Shown in pieces: positions 24,012 to 31,221 of a DNA stretch of 64,000 nucleotides (its first letter is position 1; every line of letters starts with the position of its first letter). The DNA comes from Streptomyces sp. BHT-5-2 (GTDB taxonomy: Bacteria; Actinomycetota; Actinomycetes; Streptomycetales; Streptomycetaceae). The notes under the pieces were generated by a model that worked only from the letters and a program-made list of their open reading frames with translations, made no database searches and was not told the origin of the DNA. The DNA lies in assembly GCF_019774615.1 (NCBI RefSeq), contig NZ_CP081497.1, forward strand, positions 558,001 through 622,000. The letters are read 5' to 3'. A program made the translations under genes and the position numbers.

Positions 24012-25034
24012 TCAGCCCGTGTACGCGGGGGCGACCGCCGAGGTCATCAGGTGGCGGGCGGTGCCGGAGCCGTCGGCGGGGACGGTCCACAGGTCCGAGC
24101 CGTAGTCGCCGGGCATCGCGTAGACCAGGGTGCCGTTGCCGGACCAGAGTGCCTGGTCGTCGATGTTGCGGTGCTCGGCGGTGGCGGTCTCCTCCATGGT
24201 GGCGAGGTCGAGGACGTAGAGCCGCCAGGGGGCGTCCGGGGAGGCGCCGGGGACGCGCTTCTTGTAGGCGATCCGGGTGCCGTCGGGGGAGAGCGAGGGG
24301 CATTCGACGTTGGTGTGGAGGGTGGTGAGGGTGCGGGTGGTGCGGTCGCCGCGGACGAGGTAGGTGCGGCCGCCGGTGGCGAGGGTGGCGTAGAAGCGGG
24401 TGTCGTCGGCGAAGGTGACGCCCCAGATGTTGATGTCGGAGGCGTGGTAGGGGCGGCCGTCCTTGGTGACGGCGTACTGCTCCAGGTTGTCGTCCAGCGC
24501 CCAGGTGCGGGTGTCGGCGATCGCCGTGCGGGTGGAGAAGGCGGTGCCGGCGTACGAGTCGCCGCTGACGAAGACGGTCCAGGCGACCAGGTGGCCGGAG
24601 GGGGAGACCCGGGACCGGGTCGGGATGCCGGGCGCCGGGAAGCTGTGGCGGACACGGAGGCGGGAGTCGAGCACGACCGCCCGGTAGGTGTCGGTGAGCG
24701 CGCCGCGTTCGGCCTGGAGGCAGATGCCGGTGCCGGCGGCGGCGTGGAAGCGCAGGCACTTCACGCCGGAGGCGGTGCGCGGCGCGTCGGGCTGTCCGGC
24801 CGGGACCGCGGCGATTTCGTCGCGGTGCGGGCCCCAGGCGAGGTTGCGGACCAGCAACTGCCGTGCTCCGGACGGGCGGAGGGTGACGTCGCCGGTGCGG
24901 ACGGGCGGGCCGTCGGCCTGCTGCCGGTCGCGCACGGCGGACCGGTCGGCGGCCCGCAGCACCGCCGCGGTGCCGACCGTCGCCAGCAGCACCACCGCGA
25001 ACAGCAGCACGGCCAGACGGGTCCTGCGGTTCAT
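24012..25034 (-). CDS. Membrane-anchored TolB-like beta-propeller protein
   Basis: This 340-residue protein has a single N-terminal membrane helix (residues 6-30) and an exported domain with PD40/TolB-type repeats. Examples are RVSPSGHLVAWTVF, LSPDGTRIAYKKR and LWSGNGTLVYAMPGDYGSDLW. Such propellers usually mediate protein contacts or sense ligands on the cell surface. The ATG at 25034 overlaps the MFS stop (ATGA) and has AGGGAG upstream, so it is coupled to the transporter. A joint role in export or monitoring is an inference. Confidence 0.75.
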   Translation of the reverse strand: MNRRTRLAVLLFAVVLLATVGTAAVLRAADRSAVRDRQQADGPPVRTGDVTLRPSGARQLLVRNLAWGPHRDEIAAVPAGQPDAPRTASGVKCLRFHAAAGTGICLQAERGALTDTYRAVVLDSRLRVRHSFPAPGIPTRSRVSPSGHLVAWTVFVSGDSYAGTAFSTRTAIADTRTWALDDNLEQYAVTKDGRPYHASDINIWGVTFADDTRFYATLATGGRTYLVRGDRTTRTLTTLHTNVECPSLSPDGTRIAYKKRVPGASPDAPWRLYVLDLATMEETATAEHRNIDDQALWSGNGTLVYAMPGDYGSDLWTVPADGSGTARHLMTSAVAPAYTG

Positions 25035-26386
25035 CGGGGCGCTCCCTGGGGGGTGTTGTGGGGGTCGTCGCGGTCGGTGCGGCCGGTGTCCGGGGTGTCG
25101 GTGGTCCGGAGCAGTCGTGCGGCGACGAGTGCGGCGGCGGCCAGGGCCACGGCGGCCACCGCCAGTGCGGCCCGGCCGTCCCAGAAGCTCCAGGCCGCGC
25201 CGAACGCCAGCGAGCAGACGAACCGGGCCAGCGCCTGGCCGGTCCCCACCAGGGCCTGCCCGGCGCCCAGGTGCGCGGCCGGGACCGCGCCGGCGGTGGC
25301 GGCGGCCAGCACCCCGTCGGTGGCCGCGTAGAAGGCGCCGTGCAGGGCGAGCACCGTGACGACGGTGGCCGGGCCGCGCAGCGGGGAGAGCACCAGGGCG
25401 TAGGCCGGCAGCAGCGCGGCGTGGCCGGCCAGGAAGAGCCGGCGGCGCCCGATGCGGTCGGCGAGCGCGCCCAGCGGCACGGCGAGCAGGAGAAAGGCCG
25501 CCGAGGTGCCGAGCGGCAGCAGTGGGAACAGGCCGGCGGGGACGCCCAGTCGGCGCTGGAGGAGGAGGTAGAGGAAGGCGTCGCTGACGGTGGTGAGGCC
25601 CAGGAGCGCGGCGCACAGCGTCAGCCGGCGCAGTGCGGGGCGGCGCAGCAGGGCCAGGGAGTCGCGCAGGGTGGGGCGCGGGGCGGGGGGAGTCGATGCG
25701 GTGCCCGTGCCCGTGCCTGTGGCTGTGGCCGGAGTGGCGGTGCCGGGTCTTGAGGGGACGAAGAGCACCAGGACCAGGACGCCGAGTGCGGCCACGCAGG
25801 CGCTCACGGTGAACACCGCGTCGTAGCCGTCGACCGCGACCCGCAGCACCGCGAACGCCACCAGCGGCCCGAGCAGCGCGCCCGCGGTGTCCATGGCGCG
25901 GTGCACGCCGAACGCCCGGCCGCGGTGTTCGGGCCGGGTGGCCAGCGAGATCATCGCGTCCCGGGGCGCGGTGCGCAGGCCCTTGCCGGCGCGGTCGGCG
26001 GCCAGCACGGCACTGATCGCCGGCAGTCCCCGGGCGAGCAGCAGCAGCGGTTTGCACACCGCCGACAGGCCGTAGCCGATGCCGGCCACCACCTTGTGCC
26101 GGCGTCCGCCGCCGTCGGCGAGATGGCCGCCGGCGAGCCGGACCAGCGCCCCCACGCCGTTGTTGATGCCGTCCAGCAGGCCGAAGCCGAGCGGGGACAG
26201 GCCGAGGGCGGTGACGACGTACAGCGGCAGCACCGCGGTGATCATCTCCGCGGAGACGTCGGTGATCAGGCTGACCGCGCCGAGCGCCAGCACCGTGCCG
26301 GGCACCGCGGGCCGCCGCCCCGGGCGGGTGCTGCCCGGGGCGGCGGTCGAGGACGTGGTGCTGTTGCGGGAGTCCGCGAGGTACAC
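25031..26386 (-). CDS. MFS transporter
   Basis: This 451-residue protein has 12 hydrophobic segments and the MFS motif GGHLADGGGRRHKVVAG in loop 2-3 with a repeat at ALADRIGRRRLFLAG. The central loop contains a Thr/Ala/Gly run. The group with VSLITDVSAEMITAVLPLYV and RTAPRDAMISLAT is a common actinobacterial MFS family of unknown substrate. I chose GTG 26386, 5 bp after the phosphoesterase stop; no strong ribosome site is visible there. It overlaps the TolB-like gene by 4 bp. Confidence 0.82.
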   Translation of the reverse strand: MYLADSRNSTTSSTAAPGSTRPGRRPAVPGTVLALGAVSLITDVSAEMITAVLPLYVVTALGLSPLGFGLLDGINNGVGALVRLAGGHLADGGGRRHKVVAGIGYGLSAVCKPLLLLARGLPAISAVLAADRAGKGLRTAPRDAMISLATRPEHRGRAFGVHRAMDTAGALLGPLVAFAVLRVAVDGYDAVFTVSACVAALGVLVLVLFVPSRPGTATPATATGTGTGTASTPPAPRPTLRDSLALLRRPALRRLTLCAALLGLTTVSDAFLYLLLQRRLGVPAGLFPLLPLGTSAAFLLLAVPLGALADRIGRRRLFLAGHAALLPAYALVLSPLRGPATVVTVLALHGAFYAATDGVLAAATAGAVPAAHLGAGQALVGTGQALARFVCSLAFGAAWSFWDGRAALAVAAVALAAAALVAARLLRTTDTPDTGRTDRDDPHNTPQGAPR

Positions 26387-26391
26387 GGGCG

Positions 26392-27285
26392 TCAGTTCCA
26401 GATGCCGGTGATGTCGGAGGCCGAGGCGGCGTTGCCGGCGTGGTCGGTCAACCCGGCGAGGTCCTCCAGGGTGCGCAGGACGTTGTAGTGGTTGTAGCTG
26501 GTGTCGCTGGAGCTGCCCGGCGCCACGTGCGCGCCGTAGAACAGCGTCGGTATGCGGTTGCCGGCCAGGCGGTTGTCCTCGTCGAAGGTGACGGCGAGGA
26601 TGCTGTTGTGGGTCTTGGCCCACTCCGCGTAGCCGCTGAGGTTGTCCTTCGTCCAGGTGTCGCCGGTGCCCACCGAGCAGTCGTGCATGTCGTTGCAGAG
26701 GTCCGGGATGACGAAGGACACCTTCGGCAGGGTGCTGTAGTCGGACGGGAACTGGTCCATCGTCTTGGCGGTGGACGCCGGCACGTTGGAGAAGCCGAAC
26801 CACGGGTTGTGCTTCTGCGCGTAGTCCCCGCTGCTGCACGTCGTCGAACCCTGGCTCGGCAGGCCCTCGTTGTAGCTCGCCCAGGTCTTGCCGGCGGCCA
26901 GCAGCTCGGAGCCGAGGTTGGGCGCGGACATCGAGCCGACGGGTACGCAACTGTCGTCGGTGCGGCCCTGGTTGGAGCCGGAGAACACCATGTAGTAGTT
27001 CGGCTCGCTGGGGTGGGTGAGGGCGAACGACTGGGTGAGGACGGCGCCGCCGGCCTTGAGGGAGTTCAGGTACGGCGCGCTGGAGCTCCCGACCACCTGG
27101 TCGTAGGCGTGGTTCTCCAGCATCACCACGACCACGTGGTCGGGGGAGGGGAGCCCGGTGGCCTGCGCCGACGCGGTGGAGCCGGTGCCGGCCCACAGCG
27201 CGAACGAGGTGGTGGCGAGGGCCGCTGCGCCGGCCAGCGCGGTGAGGGAGCGCCGGTTGCGCTTGCGCGCCTTGACTGCGGTCAT
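26392..27285 (-). CDS. Secreted phosphoesterase (AcpA/phospholipase C-like)
   Basis: This 297-residue protein has a Sec or Tat-like signal (KARKRNRRSLTALAGAAALA, then TASAQA). The phosphoesterase fold follows: HVVVVMLENHAYDQVVG, FALTHPSEPNYYMVFSGS and the metal-site stretch ILAVTFDEDNRLAGNRIPT, then YNHYNVLRTLEDLAGL. The family includes acid phosphatases and phospholipases C. It would release phosphate outside the cell, which suggests phosphate control, though no PHO box was recognised. The Shine-Dalgarno lies within a small hairpin (27289-27301). Confidence 0.87.
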   Translation of the reverse strand: MTAVKARKRNRRSLTALAGAAALATTSFALWAGTGSTASAQATGLPSPDHVVVVMLENHAYDQVVGSSSAPYLNSLKAGGAVLTQSFALTHPSEPNYYMVFSGSNQGRTDDSCVPVGSMSAPNLGSELLAAGKTWASYNEGLPSQGSTTCSSGDYAQKHNPWFGFSNVPASTAKTMDQFPSDYSTLPKVSFVIPDLCNDMHDCSVGTGDTWTKDNLSGYAEWAKTHNSILAVTFDEDNRLAGNRIPTLFYGAHVAPGSSSDTSYNHYNVLRTLEDLAGLTDHAGNAASASDITGIWN

Positions 27286-27418
27286 GACTGTCCTCCGGAC
27301 AGGAGTGACGAGCGGATGGGGGGAGAGGGGCGCGGTAACCCTAGAAGCGACCGGATGGACTCGGCCGCGTCCACCGGATGAAGAACAGACGAACGAATGG
27401 CCCCGGGGGCCGGGCGGT

Positions 27419-28387
27419 TCAGGCCGGGGGGCGCGGTGCCGCCGGGGTGTCGCCGTGTACCGCGTGCAGGTACAGCAGCAGCGTGTCGAGGGTGAAGTAC
27501 GCGCTGTAGGAGATGTCCGGGGTGTCGCCGCCGGTGTGGTAGCCGCCGATCACACCGATGACGGCATAGCCGCCCAAGTCCCGTACCAGGAACGGCCCTC
27601 CGGAGGTGCCGCCGATGTAGCCGGCGCAGGGGATCTCCAGGAAGTCCCCGGGGGCGGCCGGGTCCGTGCTGGTGTAGCGATGGGTGGACGAGGAGCAGTC
27701 GAGCGGCTCCGGGTAGCGGGCGTCGCTGCTGCCGGGGTAGCCGATGAGGCGGACGTCCGAGTGGTTGTACCCGGGGTAGGGCAGGAGGTCGAAGCCGCCG
27801 GTGATCTGCTGGACCTGTGCGCCGTCCTCGCGGGGGCCGACCCGGACGACCGCGTAGTCCCAGCGGGCGCCGCCGTCCGTCCCGAGGTCGTAGTAGTGCT
27901 GGTCGAGGTAGATCCGCTCGACGGGGTAGATGCCGTGCGGCTTGAGCCCGTCGTGGTACTGCGGCACGAACGAGAGGTACTTCTTCGGGTCGGGGGAGAG
28001 CAGGCAGTGGCCCGCGGTGAGGACGAGGTTCCGGTGCGGGCTGCGGATCACCGTGCCGCCGCAGAACCGGCCGGTGTTGCCGCCGTCCGTCCAGAAGAAC
28101 GTCCCCACCTGGGGCAGGCCCTGGAAGGGGTGACTGGGCGGGACCGGCGCGGCCGCCGGACGGGCCTTCGTGCTCTTCGTCGCCTTGTCCCCCTTCTCCA
28201 CCACGGGTTCGGCGGCCTCCATGCGCCGCGCGGTCCAGTACGCGTCGACGCCGGAGGCCGGGTCTTCGGGCGTCGCGGCGGCGTGTGCGGGCGGTGCGGG
28301 CGCCGCGAGCAGGGCCAGGACGAGCACCAACAGGGCGGCCAGCGGCGCGGCGGCCGATCTGCCGCGGGTGGCGAGGGGTCTGCCCAT
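27419..28387 (-). CDS. Secreted V8-like (glutamyl endopeptidase-type) serine protease
   Basis: This 322-residue exported protein has a long signal (PLAALLVLVLALLAAPAPPAHA), a propeptide of roughly 60 residues and a trypsin-fold domain. The triad is visible: His in LVLTAGHCLLS near residue 125, Asp in ARWDYAVVRVG near 176, and Ser in GYIGGTSGGPFL near 260. CGGTVIRSP and paired Cys suggest disulphides. The ATG at 28387 is preceded by AAAGGA, which lies inside the palindrome TCCTTTCGAAAGGA (28397-28410). A strong terminator upstream separates it from the CoA-transferase gene. Confidence 0.88.
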   Translation of the reverse strand: MGRPLATRGRSAAAPLAALLVLVLALLAAPAPPAHAAATPEDPASGVDAYWTARRMEAAEPVVEKGDKATKSTKARPAAAPVPPSHPFQGLPQVGTFFWTDGGNTGRFCGGTVIRSPHRNLVLTAGHCLLSPDPKKYLSFVPQYHDGLKPHGIYPVERIYLDQHYYDLGTDGGARWDYAVVRVGPREDGAQVQQITGGFDLLPYPGYNHSDVRLIGYPGSSDARYPEPLDCSSSTHRYTSTDPAAPGDFLEIPCAGYIGGTSGGPFLVRDLGGYAVIGVIGGYHTGGDTPDISYSAYFTLDTLLLYLHAVHGDTPAAPRPPA

Positions 28388-28414
28388 GGACGGGTTCCTT
28401 TCGAAAGGAGGAGA

Positions 28415-28446
28415 GGCCCGCTGGTCCGGCGCCGGACCAGCGGGCC
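28415..28446 (-). terminator. Perfect 32-bp palindrome after the CoA-transferase gene
   Basis: Positions 28415-28430 and 28431-28446 are exact complements with no spacer. It lies between the CoA-transferase stop (28494) and the protease start, so it probably ends the upstream transcript. A dimeric protein could also bind it. Confidence 0.65.
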
Positions 28447-28493
28447 GGCGCCGACATGGTCGTACGGCGGGAGGCGGCTGGCCAGAGGCGGCG

Positions 28494-29657
28494 TCAGCGG
28501 TTGCCGTCCGTTTGCCGTTCCGTGACGTCGAGTTCCGCCAGAATGCGCTCGCGGTCCTCGTCCAGGGCCGGGATCCGGTCCATCCGGGGCTCCCGGCCGG
28601 CGACGGTGACCGGCGGCAGCAGGGCGTCCAGCGGGCCGACGGGGGAGTCCACGGTGCGCCAGCGGTCCCGGGCGGCGAGCTGCGGATGCGCGGTGAACTC
28701 CGCGACGTCCCGCAGCCGGGCGTGGGCGATCCGCGCGCCGGACAGCCGCCGTTCGATCTCCTCGGCCGGCAGCCGCGCGAAGCGTTCCTCGATCCGCTGC
28801 CGCAGCTCCTCCCGGTGCGCGACCCGGGCGGAGTTCCGGTCGAAGCGCGGATCGGCCGCCAGCGACGGGAGTTCCAGCACCTGCGCGCAGAACGCGGCCC
28901 ACTCCCGCTCGTTCTGGACGCCGAGGAAGACCCGCCCGCCGTCCGCCGCGCGGTAGGGCCCGTACGGGGCGATGGCGGCGTGTTCGGCGCCGGAGCGGGG
29001 CGGGGTGGTGCCGCCGTAGCGGGTGAAGTAGGCCGGGTAGCCCATCCATTCGCCCAGTGCCTCCAGCATCGACACCTCGAAGGCGCCGCCCCGGCCGGTG
29101 CGCTCGCGCTCGTAGAGGGCGGTGAGGATCCCGGTGTAGGCGTACATCCCGGCGGCGATGTCGGCCACCGGGATGCCGATCTTGGCCGGTTCCGGCGGGG
29201 TGCCGGTCAGCGACATCGCCCCGGCCTCGCACTGCACCAGCAGGTCGTACGCCTTGGCGTGCGCGTACGGGCCGCCGGTGCCGTAGCCGGAGATGCCGCA
29301 CACCACGAGCCGGGGGTGGGCCGCCACCAGCTTCCCGGCGTCCAGGCCCAGCCGCTCGGCGGCCCCGGGCGCGAGGTTCTGCACGAAGACGTCGGCCCGG
29401 GCGAGCAGCCGGCGCAGCACCGCGGCGTCGTCGGCGCGCTTGACGTCCAGCGCGATCGACTCCTTGTTGCGGTTGAGCCAGACGAAGTGACTGGACATGC
29501 CGCGCACCGTCTCGTCGTAGCCGCGGGCGAAGTCGCCGGTCCCGGGGCGCTCGACCTTGATCACCCGGGCGCCCAGGTCGGCGAGTTGGCGGGTGGCGAA
29601 GGGCGCCGCGACCGCCTGTTCGAGCGCGACCACGGTGATGCCGTCCAGAGGGAGCAT
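28494..29657 (-). CDS. CaiB/BaiF-family (class III) CoA-transferase
   Basis: This 387-residue enzyme starts MLPLDGITVVALEQAVAAPF and keeps the class III marks: GARVIKVERPGTGDFAR, FVWLNRNKESIALDVKR, the catalytic-Asp loop AYDLLVQCEAGAMSLTGTP and GIPVADIAAGMYAYTGIL. These enzymes move CoA between carboxylic acids through an aspartyl anhydride. The acid is unknown and no pathway genes lie next to it. The ATG at 29657 has GGAAAGG upstream; the frame extends to 29831 without family similarity. Confidence 0.87.
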   Translation of the reverse strand: MLPLDGITVVALEQAVAAPFATRQLADLGARVIKVERPGTGDFARGYDETVRGMSSHFVWLNRNKESIALDVKRADDAAVLRRLLARADVFVQNLAPGAAERLGLDAGKLVAAHPRLVVCGISGYGTGGPYAHAKAYDLLVQCEAGAMSLTGTPPEPAKIGIPVADIAAGMYAYTGILTALYERERTGRGGAFEVSMLEALGEWMGYPAYFTRYGGTTPPRSGAEHAAIAPYGPYRAADGGRVFLGVQNEREWAAFCAQVLELPSLAADPRFDRNSARVAHREELRQRIEERFARLPAEEIERRLSGARIAHARLRDVAEFTAHPQLAARDRWRTVDSPVGPLDALLPPVTVAGREPRMDRIPALDEDRERILAELDVTERQTDGNR

Positions 29658-29714
29658 AAGCGGACCTTTCCAGAAGAGACGGGGCGGAGCCGGGCGAGAG
29701 GGGTACCTATGTGC

Positions 29715-29742
29715 CCGTGGATCCGTACCGATGGATCCACGG
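29715..29742. promoter_or_regulatory. Inverted repeat between divergent CoA-transferase and TPR genes
   Basis: CCGTGGATCC and GGATCCACGG are perfect 10-bp arms around an 8-nt loop, followed by two more GGATCC copies to 29756. It lies in the 130-bp divergent gap and would suit a dimeric regulator. The protein is unknown. Confidence 0.5.
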
Positions 29743-29787
29743 ATCCGGCAGGATCCCGCGGAACCCCCACGACCCGCAGGAGTCACC

Positions 29788-31206
29788 ATGACAGCCGACC
29801 GGCACGGGCACGCCATGACCGACACCGGCACCGAGGCCCTCGGCCACTACGAACAGGCCCTGGACGACCTGCTGTTCTTCCGTCCCCGCATCGAGGAGAC
29901 CGCACGGTCGCTGCTGACCGCCGCGCCCCGCTCCCCGATGGGCCACGCCCTCGTCGCGTATCTGGGCGTGCTGGGCACCGAGGAGGCGTACGCGGCGGCC
30001 GCCCGCGACATCTTCGCCGCCTTCAGCGCCGGTCTCGACGCCGACCGCCTCACCCCGCGCGAGCGGATGCACCTGGCCGCCGGAGAGGCGTGGCTGGCCG
30101 GCGACCTCCGCACCGCCGGCCGGATCCTCGGCGAGATCACCGTCGCCCACCCGCGCGATCTGCTGGCCCTCTTCGCCGGCCACCACCACGACTTCCTCAC
30201 CGGCGACGCGCTGCGGCTGCGCGACCGGATCGGCGGCGCGCTGGACGCCTGGGACGAGGACGACCCGCACTACGGCCCGCTGCTCGGCATGTACACCTTC
30301 GGCCTGGAGGAGAACGGCCACTACGAACACGCCGAACAGACCGGCCTGTCCGCCCTGGAGCGGCGTCCGCGGGACGTCTGGGCCATCCACGCCGTGGCGC
30401 ACACCTACGAGATGCGCGGCCGCTTCGGCGACGGCACCCGCTTCCTGGACGCCCGCACCGACGCCTGGTCCGACGGCACCCTGCTCACCGTCCACAACTG
30501 GTGGCACTACGCCCTCTTCGCCATGGAGGCCGGCGACACCGCCCGCGTCCTGGAGGTCTACGACGCCGCGGTGCACCACGGCGACTCCCCGGACGTGGCG
30601 ATGGAACTCATCGACGCGGCCGCGCTGTTGTGGCGTCTGCACCTCGCCGGGGAGGTCCAGGACGACCGCTGGGCCGCGGTCGCCGACGCCTGGGAGCGCC
30701 GTGACGACGGCCCGCACTACGCCTTCAACGACGCCCACGCGGTGATGGCGTACGTCGGCGCGGGCCGCCTGGAACGGGCCGAGCGGCTCGTCCGGGACCG
30801 CGAGCGGTGGCTGGCGCGGACCCCGGCCGGCCCGGCGCCCGCCAACCGCGCGATGACCGCCGACGTCGGCCTGCCCGTCTGCCGGGCGCTGCTCGCCTAC
30901 GGCCGCAAGGACTTCGCCGGTGCCGTCGGGCTGCTGCTGCCGATCCGCCACCGCCTGAGCGACTTCGGCGGCAGCCATGCCCAGCGCGACGCGGTCCAAC
31001 GCACCCTGGTCGAGGCCGCGCTGCGGGCCGGCCACCACGACCTGGCCCGCACCCTGCTCAGCGAACGCAGCCGGCTGCGGCCGGTCTGCCCCTACAACTG
31101 GTCGGCCAAGGCCCGCCTGGAGGAGCAGGCCGGGGCGCCGGAGCGGGCGGCGGCGGCCCGGGCGCGGGCCGCGGCGCAGGCGGCCGGCGCCGCGCTCGCC
31201 GGGTGA
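29788..31206 (+). CDS. TTC38-like tetratricopeptide-repeat protein
   Basis: This 472-residue soluble helical-repeat protein resembles tetratricopeptide repeat protein 38. Marks are LTPRERMHLAAGEAWLAGDL, HPRDLLALFAGHHHDFLTGD, IHAVAHTYEMRGRFGDGTRF and TVHNWWHYALFAMEAGD. No enzyme activity is established for the family. The ATG at 29788 with AGGAG fits and leaves the GGATCC-rich inverted repeat in the leader. It diverges from the CoA-transferase gene. Neither partner nor pathway is clear. Confidence 0.78.
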   Translation: MTADRHGHAMTDTGTEALGHYEQALDDLLFFRPRIEETARSLLTAAPRSPMGHALVAYLGVLGTEEAYAAAARDIFAAFSAGLDADRLTPRERMHLAAGEAWLAGDLRTAGRILGEITVAHPRDLLALFAGHHHDFLTGDALRLRDRIGGALDAWDEDDPHYGPLLGMYTFGLEENGHYEHAEQTGLSALERRPRDVWAIHAVAHTYEMRGRFGDGTRFLDARTDAWSDGTLLTVHNWWHYALFAMEAGDTARVLEVYDAAVHHGDSPDVAMELIDAAALLWRLHLAGEVQDDRWAAVADAWERRDDGPHYAFNDAHAVMAYVGAGRLERAERLVRDRERWLARTPAGPAPANRAMTADVGLPVCRALLAYGRKDFAGAVGLLLPIRHRLSDFGGSHAQRDAVQRTLVEAALRAGHHDLARTLLSERSRLRPVCPYNWSAKARLEEQAGAPERAAAARARAAAQAAGAALAG

Positions 31207-31221
31207 GCCGGGCCGGGCAGC

